Positions 6,919-14,336 are shown, numbered from the stretch's first letter. The stretch is 33,456 nucleotides of DNA from an uncultured Campylobacter sp. (GCF_963526985.1 NZ_CAURPW010000018.1:1-33456); one strand, 5' to 3'. The notes: a model not told the origin generated them from the sequence alone. A program made the numbers and translations.

Positions 6919-8308
6919 ATTTTTTTAAAGTCTCGTTTCTAACCTCGCGGATCGTCGTTTGAAATCTCTGCGCGGCTTTTTTGCAGCCTTCGAATTCGGG
7001 CTTGATTTTTAAAATTTCGGGGTAATTTCGGACTAAATTTTCATCCGTCAAATTTTGCTCGGCGTTAAAACCGCAAGCTCGGCCGCGCGAAATTTTAAGC
7101 CTTATTTTGCCGTATTTGGTCTCTACCTCGCAAAACTCGCGCGCAAGCTCGGTTTTCCTCACGGCGCACTCTCTAACTCCGATTGCCGTCGTATGCGCGA
7201 AAATAAGCCCCTTTATCCGTGCGGCGTCCCTCTTGCGGCACAGCGCGTTTAGCTCAAAGCCCGCGCGTCCCTTTTTCATAAAAATAGACCTGCTAAACAC
7301 GTCCAGCGCGCCGCTATCTCGCAAAATATCGCACGCAAAGGCAAAGCTCTCGGCGTCCATATCGTCGATATTGGTGGAGATTAAAATCCGCTCGCAAAGC
7401 TTGCCGTAGCCAGCCTGCGCGCTTAAATTCTGCTCATCGCTCAAGCCTAAATCCTCGCTCGTTTCGCAAAGTATCACGCGAAGCGCGTTGGCAAAATCTG
7501 CGACGTCTTTATCGCCAGCGCCGTAGCCCGTGCTTAAAATTTTAAAATTTCGCGGCGACTCGCGGCGGTCTTGCTCCCTTAAATTTAGCGCGCAGGCCTT
7601 TAAAATCGCCGCTCCTGTGGGCGTAGTCATCTCGAAATTCGCCCGCCCTAAGCTTACTTGCGCGCCTTTTAAAATTTCGCAAACCGCAGGCGCCGGTACG
7701 GCCAGCCTGCCGTGATCGCAATGCGCAAAACCGCCGCCAAGCTCGATAGGCGAAGCAAAAATTTGCGGCGCGCCCAAAGCCTCCAAGCAGATAGCCGCGC
7801 CCACTACGTCCGCGATGCTATCTATCGCGCCCACTTCGTGAAAATGTACTTGCTCTACGCTAGTGCCGTGGATTTTGGCCTCGGCTCGCGCGATAACGCT
7901 AAAAATTTCGCTTGCGGTTTTTTTTACGAAAGCGCTTAGTCTAGAACTCTCGATAAGCTCTAAAATTTGCGCGAAATTTCGCGGATGCGGGCGGTTTTGG
8001 GCGGGCTTATCCGCTCTAAATTCGGCGCCGTGAATTTTGCCTTTTAAATTTTGGCGCGGGCTAAATTTAGCACCCGAGACGCCAAGCGGAATTTGATCCC
8101 GATTTGTCGCGCAAACGACGTCTATTTTGGTTGCGGAGATACCGCATTTTAGCACTTTGCGCTTGCGTAGGTAAAACTCGCTAGCTAAATTTAGCTTAGC
8201 AAGCTGGGCGCAAAGATAGCTAAAATCCGCGCCCAGATCCACCAGCGCGCCTAAATTCATATCGCCGCTGATACCTGCGCTCGCGTCGTAGTAAAGAAAT
8301 TTCGCCAA
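6890..8308 (-). CDS. larC: Nickel insertion enzyme LarC, single uninterrupted frame
   Basis: LarC is the CTP-dependent nickel chelatase that puts Ni into the pincer nucleotide. The N-terminal part starts with the family signature (YYDASAGISGDMNLGALVDL, 6-25) and has HFHEVGAIDSIADVVG (155-170). The C-terminal part has STGYGAGDKDVADFANALR (259-277) and STNIDDMDAESFAFACDILR (311-330), then FMKKGRAG (343-350). In Lactobacillus plantarum LarC1 and LarC2 are joined by programmed frameshifting; here both halves are one 472-codon frame. The start is TTG at 8308-8306, with TAAGG ending about 7 nt upstream, inside the last codons of larA. The gap after the larA stop is 2 nt. Confidence 0.95.
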   Translation of the reverse strand: MAKFLYYDASAGISGDMNLGALVDLGADFSYLCAQLAKLNLASEFYLRKRKVLKCGISATKIDVVCATNRDQIPLGVSGAKFSPRQNLKGKIHGAEFRADKPAQNRPHPRNFAQILELIESSRLSAFVKKTASEIFSVIARAEAKIHGTSVEQVHFHEVGAIDSIADVVGAAICLEALGAPQIFASPIELGGGFAHCDHGRLAVPAPAVCEILKGAQVSLGRANFEMTTPTGAAILKACALNLREQDRRESPRNFKILSTGYGAGDKDVADFANALRVILCETSEDLGLSDEQNLSAQAGYGKLCERILISTNIDDMDAESFAFACDILRDSGALDVFSRSIFMKKGRAGFELNALCRKRDAARIKGLIFAHTTAIGVRECAVRKTELAREFCEVETKYGKIRLKISRGRACGFNAEQNLTDENLVRNYPEILKIKPEFEGCKKAAQRFQTTIREVRNETLKKYDETRNSKK

Positions 8309-8310
8309 GC

Positions 8311-9561
8311 TTAAACCTTAGGCACGGTCATCGAGCCAAACGGCAAGATGATGATCCCGGTGTCCGCGCCTTTTTGCGCGAGCGCGTCGTCTAGGGCCTT
8401 TTGCAAATCATGATACGGTTTTAGGTGAACGGCTCGCATCTCATCGTCGCTAAGCTCGCTCACCGCCCAGGTCTGCGCCCAGAGCGAAATTTCGGCCATT
8501 TTAGCGGCCTTGTGATAGCCTAGGTGAAATTCGTTTGAAATTTTTTCCAGCACCTCTTGCGGAGTCGGTGCGGACGCCATTAGGTTAAAAAACGGCTTTG
8601 GACCGATGCCCGTGCGGCACTTTGCGACCATTATCAAAATCCCGTCCTTAGCAAGCGCTAGTTTGCCGTTATCTAAGGCCTTTTGCGCTTGATAGAGATC
8701 GACGTCCATAGGGTAGGGCGCGACCGAGATCACGATATCTGCTTTGCGCGGGATATTTACGCAAAAGACCTCGTCGGCCTTTTTTACGCAGTCGTAAAAG
8801 CTGTCGTTTAGATCGCCCGCGCTTGCGTAATATACGCCGTGCTCGCTATCAAGCACCGTCTGGATCGAAAAAACGTCGATGTGAGCTAGAACTTTCATCG
8901 CGTCGATCATATCTTCATGCACGGGATTGCCCTCTAAGCGCAGCGCCTGAGCGTCGGAGCTAAGGGCTAGTTTGTGGTTTTGCTCGATGGTTTCGTATTT
9001 GGCGACGCCTGGTAAAAACGCCTTTCGTCCGCCAGTGTAGCCCGCGAAATAGTGCGGTTCGACCGAGCCTATAACGATTACCTTTTTGGCTTCTGCCACG
9101 ATTTTGTTTAGATACATCTGCGTGCCGTTTTTGGATTCGCCTAGATAGCTCATCTCGTCTTTTTTCGAGTCGTGGTCGCATACTTCGCCTTTGGCGCTAA
9201 TCTCCGCGTAAATTTCTTTGCCGAAGATCATCTCGTACTCTTCTAGCGTGCCCTCTCTGTGGCAGCCCGTGGCGATGATGAAGGTTTTATTTTTATCGCG
9301 GATTTTTGGGTAAATTTGCTTTAAAACTTTGGCCGTCGGCGTAGGTCTTGTGCCGTCGTTTACGATAATTACGATCTTTTCGTCGCCTGCTATAAACTCG
9401 TCAAAGCTTTTTTGATTTATCGGATTTGCCAGAGCCTTTGCAATGAGCGCCGTTTCGTCAAATTTAGCCACGGGGTTGGGGTTAAAAACGCCTAGTAAAT
9501 TTTTCTGTGGAACATTTAGTTCGATGATATCCTCTTTGCCGTAGTGAATAGGAATTTGCAT
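8311..9561 (-). CDS. larA: LarA-family nickel-dependent 2-hydroxyacid racemase/epimerase
   Basis: LarA enzymes invert the alpha-hydroxyl centre of 2-hydroxyacids by hydride transfer to a nickel-pincer nucleotide bound to lysine. The key residues of L. plantarum LarA are present: Asp69 and Arg72 (NDGTRPTP), His101 (ATGCHREG), His170 (VEPHYFAGYTGG), the cofactor lysine Lys180 (GGRKAFLPG), His196 (QNHKLA) and Lys294 (YQAQKALDNG). The length (416 aa) is normal. The ATG has AAGGAG upstream and a TATAAT box about 40 nt away. It is the first gene of the run that makes its own cofactor. Lactate racemase is the name-giving activity, but the family includes malate, hydroxyglutarate and sugar-acid enzymes. 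The fumarase and DcuB neighbours favour a C4 acid here (inference). Confidence 0.93.
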   Translation of the reverse strand: MQIPIHYGKEDIIELNVPQKNLLGVFNPNPVAKFDETALIAKALANPINQKSFDEFIAGDEKIVIIVNDGTRPTPTAKVLKQIYPKIRDKNKTFIIATGCHREGTLEEYEMIFGKEIYAEISAKGEVCDHDSKKDEMSYLGESKNGTQMYLNKIVAEAKKVIVIGSVEPHYFAGYTGGRKAFLPGVAKYETIEQNHKLALSSDAQALRLEGNPVHEDMIDAMKVLAHIDVFSIQTVLDSEHGVYYASAGDLNDSFYDCVKKADEVFCVNIPRKADIVISVAPYPMDVDLYQAQKALDNGKLALAKDGILIMVAKCRTGIGPKPFFNLMASAPTPQEVLEKISNEFHLGYHKAAKMAEISLWAQTWAVSELSDDEMRAVHLKPYHDLQKALDDALAQKGADTGIIILPFGSMTVPKV

Positions 9562-9601
9562 GTTTGCTCCTTAAGTATAATTATTAATTTTTTATCTTAG
9601 G

Positions 9602-9607
9602 ATTATA
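9602..9607 (-). promoter_or_regulatory. Putative -10 box of the lar-fum operon
   Basis: The minus strand reads TATAAT (context GTATATAATCC), 40 nt before the larA ATG, in very AT-rich DNA. It diverges from the dcuB promoter within the 223-nt larA-dcuB gap, so one regulator could act on both. Confidence 0.6.
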
Positions 9608-9749
9608 TACAAATTTTTCTTTTAAACGCATTTAAAAAGGGCATTTAACTTTTAAATTTATGGAATGGATAAAATTTATTATTAAACGCTAGATTAATAT
9701 ATACGAATGTATTTTTAATTTTTTTATTAGTATTTAATTTTAATATTTA

Positions 9750-9755
9750 TATAAT
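9750..9755 (+). promoter_or_regulatory. Putative -10 box of dcuB
   Basis: TATAAT (context TATATAATCGCAC) lies 29 nt before the dcuB ATG, preceded by a long T-rich tract as is usual in this group. CTAAAAGGAG provides the ribosome binding site. Confidence 0.65.
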
Positions 9756-9784
9756 CGCACCGTAATTTCCTAAAAGGAGAAAAA

Positions 9785-11464
9785 ATGGAATTTCTAACCA
9801 GTTTGAGTGAAAGCACGCAGTTCACTCTCCAACTAATAGTCGTACTCGGATGTCTGTTCTACGGCGCTAAAAAAGGCGGTATGGCGCTGGGTGTACTAGG
9901 AGGCATCGGTCTTGTTATCTTGGTATTTGCATTTGATATGAAGCCGGGCAAACCCGCTATCGACGTTATCCTTACGATCCTAGCCGTCGTCGTAGCAAGC
10001 GCTACTTTGCAAGCCGCGGGCGGTCTTGACGTTATGCTTCAAATTGCGGAAAAAGCGCTTAGAAAGCATCCCAAGTTAGTTTGTTATCTAGCTCCGGTTT
10101 GCGGCTGGACGCTAACGGTTCTATGCGGTACCGGACACACGGTTTATACGCTGCTACCGATCATTTACGATGTATCGATGAAAAGCGGTATCCGTCCGGA
10201 AAGACCGCTAGCTGCTACCACGATCTCGTCTCAGTTAGCCATCATCGCTAGCCCGGTTTCGGTTGCGGGTGTATCTATGGTCGCGGTTTTGCTAGGTACG
10301 GGCACTGTTCATATCGACGGCTTTACTAGCTATGTAGATTTGCTTAAAGTTACGATTCCGGCTACCTTCATAGGCGTGCTTTGCATCGGTACTTTTTCCG
10401 TATTTAGAGGAAAAGACCTCGATAAAGACCCTGAATTTCAAGAAAAAATTAAAGATCCGGAGCAAAGAAAATACATCTACGGCTCAGACGATTCTAAATC
10501 GCTAGTCGGCGTTCATCTGCCTAAAAAGCAATGGAATATAATGTGGATATTCCTAGCTACCATCGCTATCGTGGCGGTTCTAGGCTACTATAAACAGCTT
10601 CGCCCTAGCTGGACTAGCGACGTCCCGGGTAAATCTATCGAAATCGTAGTGGATAAAAAAGTAGTTAAAAACATCACCGTAAAAGACGGACAAGTAGTCT
10701 CTACCGTAGATGATAGCAAAGTCATCTCAAACGTAAAAGACAATAAAGTAAAAGACGCTACTAAATTTACTAACGTAGAAGTCCTAGATAAAGACAAAAA
10801 AGTAACTCAAACCATCGTGCTTCAAGACGGCAACGTAGTTATCACTAAAGAGGGCAAAACCGAAACCGTCGCAAACGCTAGCATCGTAGTAAAAGATACT
10901 ATGAAAAAGACCGCCCCTCTAGGCATGGTCGATACGATCCAAATTTTCATGCTACTGGCCGCTTCTATCATGATGATCTACTCAGGCATCAAGGCTGCTA
11001 AGATCGCTCAAAACGAGATTTTCCACAGCGGTATGGTTGCGCTTGTCGCGATCTACGGCATTAGCTGGATGGCAGATACGATGTTTCACTCTCATATCGA
11101 GATGCTAAAAGGCTCGCTAGGAGAGGTGATGAAGGCTTATCCGTGGATGTATATCGTCGTAGGCATGCTGATTTCTAAGTTTCTAAACTCTCAAGCCGCA
11201 GCCGCCGCGACGTTCGTACCGCTTGCCGTTCAGATCGGCGTGGATCCAGGCATCATCGTCGCGTTTGCTACGGCTTGCTACGGATACTTTATCCTTCCTA
11301 CTTATCCGAGCGACCTTGCGGCGATCCAGTTTGACCGCTCGGGTACTACGCACATCGGTAAATACGTCATCAACCATAGCTTCATCATCCCGGGTCTTAT
11401 CGGCGTGTTTAGCTCGTGCGCAGTGGGTTGGGTGTTGGCTAACCTTTACGGATTTATTAAATAA
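9785..11464 (+). CDS. dcuB: DcuB-type anaerobic C4-dicarboxylate transporter with inserted loop
   Basis: This is an inner-membrane carrier of the Dcu family. It is close to E. coli DcuB, which exchanges fumarate (or malate/aspartate) for succinate during fumarate respiration. Conserved stretches include YGAKKGGMALGVLGGIGLVI (26-45), GTGHTVYTLLPIIYDV (115-130), FRGKDLDKDPEFQ (207-219) and PTYPSDLAAIQFDRSGTTHI (505-524). It is 559 residues, against about 446 for E. coli DcuB. The excess is one hydrophilic, strand-like insertion at about 277-378, after LRPSW and before GMVDTIQIFML. The insertion contains two similar halves (about 286-312 and 331-358). The reading frame is uninterrupted. It is divergent from larA, and a strong terminator follows. 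Confidence 0.93.
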   Translation: MEFLTSLSESTQFTLQLIVVLGCLFYGAKKGGMALGVLGGIGLVILVFAFDMKPGKPAIDVILTILAVVVASATLQAAGGLDVMLQIAEKALRKHPKLVCYLAPVCGWTLTVLCGTGHTVYTLLPIIYDVSMKSGIRPERPLAATTISSQLAIIASPVSVAGVSMVAVLLGTGTVHIDGFTSYVDLLKVTIPATFIGVLCIGTFSVFRGKDLDKDPEFQEKIKDPEQRKYIYGSDDSKSLVGVHLPKKQWNIMWIFLATIAIVAVLGYYKQLRPSWTSDVPGKSIEIVVDKKVVKNITVKDGQVVSTVDDSKVISNVKDNKVKDATKFTNVEVLDKDKKVTQTIVLQDGNVVITKEGKTETVANASIVVKDTMKKTAPLGMVDTIQIFMLLAASIMMIYSGIKAAKIAQNEIFHSGMVALVAIYGISWMADTMFHSHIEMLKGSLGEVMKAYPWMYIVVGMLISKFLNSQAAAAATFVPLAVQIGVDPGIIVAFATACYGYFILPTYPSDLAAIQFDRSGTTHIGKYVINHSFIIPGLIGVFSSCAVGWVLANLYGFIK

Positions 11465-11475
11465 TCTTACTTTTA

Positions 11476-11504
11476 GACAAGCTGCCTTTGCGGCTTGTCT
11501 TTTT
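11476..11504 (+). terminator. Intrinsic terminator of dcuB
   Basis: GACAAGCTGC (11476-11485) pairs with GCGGCTTGTC (11490-11499), with one G-T pair and a CTTT loop, followed by five T. It starts 11 nt after the dcuB stop. Confidence 0.92.
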
Positions 11505-11520
11505 GTCCTATACTTCGTTA

Positions 11521-11578
11521 CTTTTAAATTTGGCTCGGTCATTACCGACAAGGTAACTCCCGTCGCCAAATTTAAAAG
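11521..11578. repeat. 14-bp perfect inverted repeat with inner hairpin
   Basis: CTTTTAAATTTGGC (11521-11534) and GCCAAATTTAAAAG (11565-11578) are exact reverse complements. Immediately inside, TCGGT (11535-11539) and ACCGA (11544-11548) form a second stem. The result is a 58-nt structured element just past the dcuB terminator. No gene is associated, and its function is unknown. Confidence 0.7.
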
Positions 11579-11740
11579 CGCCTCGTCTAGAACAAAAATA
11601 CTGTGCCTTAACTTTTTTACGTTCAAATTTGACATTAAATTTATAAATTTGAGTCGCCGAGACCCGCACATTTAAAATGTAAATTTAAACTTGCGACGCT
11701 TTGCGCAAGCAAAGCAGTGTCGCCACCTTAAAGCGTCGTA

Positions 11741-11767
11741 GGGGGAGGGGGATTAAAGGGTGTGGGG
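11741..11767 (+). other. G-quadruplex motif
   Basis: Four G runs (5, 5, 3 and 4 G) are separated by spacers of 1, 6 and 3 nt on the plus strand. This satisfies the standard intramolecular quadruplex pattern. A C-rich tract about 20 nt further on can instead pair with it as a long stem, so two alternative structures are possible. Confidence 0.7.
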
Positions 11768-11827
11768 AGCGACTTTGTAATTCAAGCCCCTTCCCCCTTA
11801 ACAAGAAAACTAAATTTAATGTACAAC

Positions 11828-11860
11828 GCTAAATTTAACCAAATCAAATTTAGCATTTTT
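11828..11860 (+). terminator. Possible AT-rich terminator hairpin
   Basis: GCTAAATTT (11828-11836) pairs with AAATTTAGC (11846-11854) over nine bases with a 9-nt loop. ATTTTT follows. The low GC content makes the stem weak, and no obvious transcript needs it other than read-through of dcuB or an unseen small RNA. Confidence 0.35.
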
Positions 11861-11970
11861 GCGGTGTGGGTCTCGGCGAGTAAAATTCTAAAATTTATCC
11901 AAATTTGAGCGGCGCAAATTTGATTCCGAATTTGGCTTCAAATTTACAGCCAAAAGGTTAAATTTAATTT

Positions 11971-13047
11971 TCACTTCAGCCTATCGCCGAATTTTTGTTT
12001 GTCGCTCATGTAGACGAAGCTTAGCACCTCGGCGACGGCGCGAAAGAGCTCCGCAGGGATCATATCGTTTACCTCGCACATCTTATATAGCTCGCGCGCT
12101 AGCGGCGGATTTTCGACGATTTTGACGTTATTTTGTACTCCGATTTGTTTGATGCGAAGCGCTAGAAAATCCACGCCTTTAGCGAGGATCACGGGCGCTT
12201 TTTCCTTTGTTTTATCGTAGCGAAGGGCGACGGCGTAGTGGGTCGGGTTGGTGATGATGACGTCTGCTTGCGGGATATTTTGCATCATTCTGTTGCGCGC
12301 GGCTCGCATTTGCAGCTGGCGGATGCGACCTTTTACCTGCGGGTCGCCCTCCATCTGTTTGTACTCGTCCTTGATTTCTTGCTTGCTCATGCGCAGGTCG
12401 CGAAAATACTGAAAACGCACGATCAGCACGTCAAGAAGCCCGATGATAAACATCACGATGAGCATCACGGCGGCTAAAATCAGCATCTTTTCTTTTAGCC
12501 ACGCTAGCTGCGCCGCCATCGAGAAAAACAGCGTATGGGGTAGCTCTTTGATGAAGCTAAAAAACATCAAAAATCCGACCGTAAAAACCGCCGTGACTTT
12601 TAGTACCATTTTGATGCCGTCTATCAGCTTTTTGAGCGAAAAGAGATTTTTGAGCCCTTTTAGCGGGTTGATTTTGTTTAAATTCGGCTCCAAAGGCTTG
12701 GTTGTAAATATAAATCCAAACTGCATGAGATTAGCGACGACGCCTGCGATCGCGATGCAAACGGCGATAGGCAGGATGATGAGCAGCGTGCGAAATATCG
12801 TCGTGATCGCGACGCTAAAGAGCAGCTTGCGCGTAAATTCCTGCCCGATGAGGCTTTGATAGTAGTTGTATAGCGTGAAAAACTGATCGCCGATAAAGCC
12901 AAGAAGCGCCACCACGACGAAGATCGCGACCGCAAGCGTGACGAAGCCGGCTAAATCCTGGCTTTTGGGGACGTTGCCGTCCTTGCGCGCGTCTTCGATC
13001 TTTTTGGAGGTGGGTTCTTCGGTTTTTTCTTGGTCTTCGCCTGCCAT
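11971..13047 (-). CDS. flhB: Flagellar type III secretion export switch protein FlhB
   Basis: FlhB is the inner-membrane export-gate component that switches substrate class from rod/hook to filament after self-cleavage. The ATG of MAGEDQEKTEEPTSKK is chosen, giving 358 aa, because TAGGAC precedes it at good spacing; an in-frame start 13 codons earlier has no such site. Four transmembrane regions lie in the N-terminal 210 residues. The cytoplasmic domain contains the autocleavage motif NPTH at 267-270. The FlhB-typical N-terminus (EKTEEPTSKKIEDARKDG) and NPPLARELY are present. It is transcribed alone on the minus strand with its own -10 box. It converges on the dcuB region and diverges from rplU. 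Confidence 0.97.
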   Translation of the reverse strand: MAGEDQEKTEEPTSKKIEDARKDGNVPKSQDLAGFVTLAVAIFVVVALLGFIGDQFFTLYNYYQSLIGQEFTRKLLFSVAITTIFRTLLIILPIAVCIAIAGVVANLMQFGFIFTTKPLEPNLNKINPLKGLKNLFSLKKLIDGIKMVLKVTAVFTVGFLMFFSFIKELPHTLFFSMAAQLAWLKEKMLILAAVMLIVMFIIGLLDVLIVRFQYFRDLRMSKQEIKDEYKQMEGDPQVKGRIRQLQMRAARNRMMQNIPQADVIITNPTHYAVALRYDKTKEKAPVILAKGVDFLALRIKQIGVQNNVKIVENPPLARELYKMCEVNDMIPAELFRAVAEVLSFVYMSDKQKFGDRLK

Positions 13048-13105
13048 TTTCGTCCTAAATTTATTTTGCCGAGCGTTTTGGCTCAAATTTGCTTAAATTT
13101 GGGTG

Positions 13106-13111
13106 ATTATA
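13106..13111 (-). promoter_or_regulatory. Putative -10 box of flhB
   Basis: The minus strand reads TATAAT (context CGGTATAATCACC), 58 nt before the flhB ATG. It looks like a sigma70-type box rather than a sigma54 or sigma28 flagellar element. Confidence 0.5.
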
Positions 13112-13244
13112 CCGAAAAGGAGGTTAAATTTTACGCTACGACGGAAAGTTTAAGAAGGATTTTTGCTCTTGCGCGTGACCTAAAAACTTGGCGGACGAAA
13201 TTTTAAAAGCTAGGACATTAAACCAAAATTTATAAATTTTTGGG

Positions 13245-13250
13245 TATTAT
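13245..13250 (+). promoter_or_regulatory. Putative -10 box of rplU-rpmA
   Basis: TATTAT in context GGGTATTATCCG lies 85 nt before rplU, after an AT-rich stretch. The resulting leader of about 75 nt is long enough to hold a regulatory structure, but none is evident. Confidence 0.45.
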
Positions 13251-13335
13251 CCGTCTCTTACAACCAACAAAGCTCCCCAAGTCTTTTGAAATCCAAAAGC
13301 GCTTTTTGGTCTTACCAAATTTAGAAAGGTAGAGT

Positions 13336-13653
13336 ATGTCAAAATACGCTATATTTAAGCACGGCGGCAAGCAGTATCGCGTCAGCGAAGGCGAATATCT
13401 TAAGCTTGACCATTTCAGTGCTGAAGCAAAATCATCAGTCGAGATTACGGACGTTTTGTGCGTAAACGACGGTGAAGTAAAGGTAGGCGCGCCGTTCGTA
13501 AAGGGTGCGAAAGTCGTTCTTGAAGTCGTAAACGAGGGCAAGGATAAAAAAGTCGTTATTTACAAAAAACGCAGACGCAAAGACTCAAAACTAAAACGCG
13601 GTTTTAGAAGACAGTTTACGCGCGTAAAAGTCGTAAGTATCGCAGGCCAATAA
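13336..13653 (+). CDS. rplU: 50S ribosomal protein L21
   Basis: L21 binds 23S rRNA in the large subunit. The start MSKYAIFKHGGKQYRV and the basic C-terminal block VIYKKRRRKDSKLKRGFRR are the family signatures. The length (105 aa) is normal. AAAGGTAGAGT precedes the ATG. It is followed after 146 nt by rpmA, the usual partner, and then obgE. Convergence or overlap with other genes is absent. Confidence 0.98.
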   Translation: MSKYAIFKHGGKQYRVSEGEYLKLDHFSAEAKSSVEITDVLCVNDGEVKVGAPFVKGAKVVLEVVNEGKDKKVVIYKKRRRKDSKLKRGFRRQFTRVKVVSIAGQ

Positions 13654-13799
13654 GCCGATCGCGATGTATCGCAAAGATAGACGAGACGAAAATCGGGATT
13701 TGAACGCAGCGACCGCATGGGTCGTGAGTATCAAATATCGAATTTTCAACGAAGTATATCGAAGTGAGACGAGTAAGTTTAATTTAAAAAGGAACTGAT

Positions 13800-14057
13800 A
13801 TGGCACACAAAAAAGGTCAAGGCTCAACCCAAAATAACCGAGATTCCATCGGACGACGCTTAGGCGTTAAAAAATTCGGCGGCGAATTCGTTCGCGCGGG
13901 TAACATCATTATCCGCCAGCGCGGTACCGCTACTCACGCGGGCAGCAACGTCGGTCTAGGCAAAGATCACACGATTTTCGCGCTAATCGACGGTTTCGTT
14001 AAATTCGAAAGACTAGATAAAAATAGAAAAAAAGTTTCTGTTTATCCAGCTGCATAA
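13800..14057 (+). CDS. rpmA: 50S ribosomal protein L27
   Basis: L27 reaches the peptidyl transferase centre with its N-terminus. The 85-residue sequence starts MAHKKGQGSTQNNRDS and contains RLGVKKFGGEFVRAGNIIIR and GTATHAGSNVGLGKDHT. It has the short mature-type N-terminus, not the cleaved extension seen in Firmicutes. AAAAAGGAACTGAT gives the ribosome binding site. A clear terminator follows 5 nt after the stop. Confidence 0.98.
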   Translation: MAHKKGQGSTQNNRDSIGRRLGVKKFGGEFVRAGNIIIRQRGTATHAGSNVGLGKDHTIFALIDGFVKFERLDKNRKKVSVYPAA

Positions 14058-14062
14058 CCCTT

Positions 14063-14082
14063 GGGGCGAAAGCCCCTTTTTT
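14063..14082 (+). terminator. Intrinsic terminator after rpmA
   Basis: GGGGC-GAAA-GCCCC is followed by six T. The GAAA tetraloop makes a compact stable hairpin. It ends the rplU-rpmA unit. Confidence 0.93.
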
Positions 14083-14105
14083 AAATTTAAAATAGCTCAA
14101 TTTTC

Positions 14106-14300
14106 ATGAAATCTAAAAGTTTTTCTCGCTCAAAACGGCTTCGCTATCCCAACTCTCTTAGAAAAGATTTAAAATTTATCAAAAAATCTCGTATTAGAAA
14201 CGACCGCTGCGCTATTCGCCAAATTTTGAAATTCGATCCAAAACGTGAAAATTTACCGCAAACGATCCGCATAAATAACGGTGCATGGCAAATCGTTTAA
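14106..14300 (+). CDS. Small basic hypothetical protein (64 aa)
   Basis: This short frame between the rpmA terminator and obgE encodes a strongly basic, mostly helical peptide (MKSKSFSRSKRLRYPNSLRK … FDPKRENLPQTIRINNG). It has no recognised domain and no membrane segment. There is no clear ribosome binding site, and a terminator separates it from rpmA. Codon use is similar to the neighbours, and the AAATTT-rich background makes chance frames of this size unlikely but possible. If real, it could bind nucleic acid; that is a guess from charge alone. Confidence 0.35.
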   Translation: MKSKSFSRSKRLRYPNSLRKDLKFIKKSRIRNDRCAIRQILKFDPKRENLPQTIRINNGAWQIV

Positions 14301-14336
14301 AGTTTGCGGCAAATCAAATTTTAATCAATAAACCGA

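Larger units (their letters stand above)
11654..11879. other. Gene-free 226-bp stretch bounded by inverted repeats
   Basis: TCGCCGAGACCC followed by GCAC at 11654-11669 matches, with one mismatch, the reverse complement of 11864-11879. Inside lie a hairpin (GCGAC-CTTTGC against GCAAAG-GTCGC, about 11692-11722), a G-rich tract and a complementary C-rich tract (about 11786-11798), and an AT-rich stem at 11828-11854. No coding potential is seen. It could be a MITE-like non-autonomous element, a structured RNA, or simply the convergent-gene spacer between dcuB and flhB. Confidence 0.45.

Noticed and set aside
10613..10918. dcuB insertion as assembly error or frameshift
   Set aside because: The frame is open through the insertion, flanking motifs are intact and codon use does not change.
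11183..11675. Long frames on both strands across the dcuB 3' end
   Set aside because: They overlap the conserved C-terminus of DcuB and the terminator; product composition is not protein-like.
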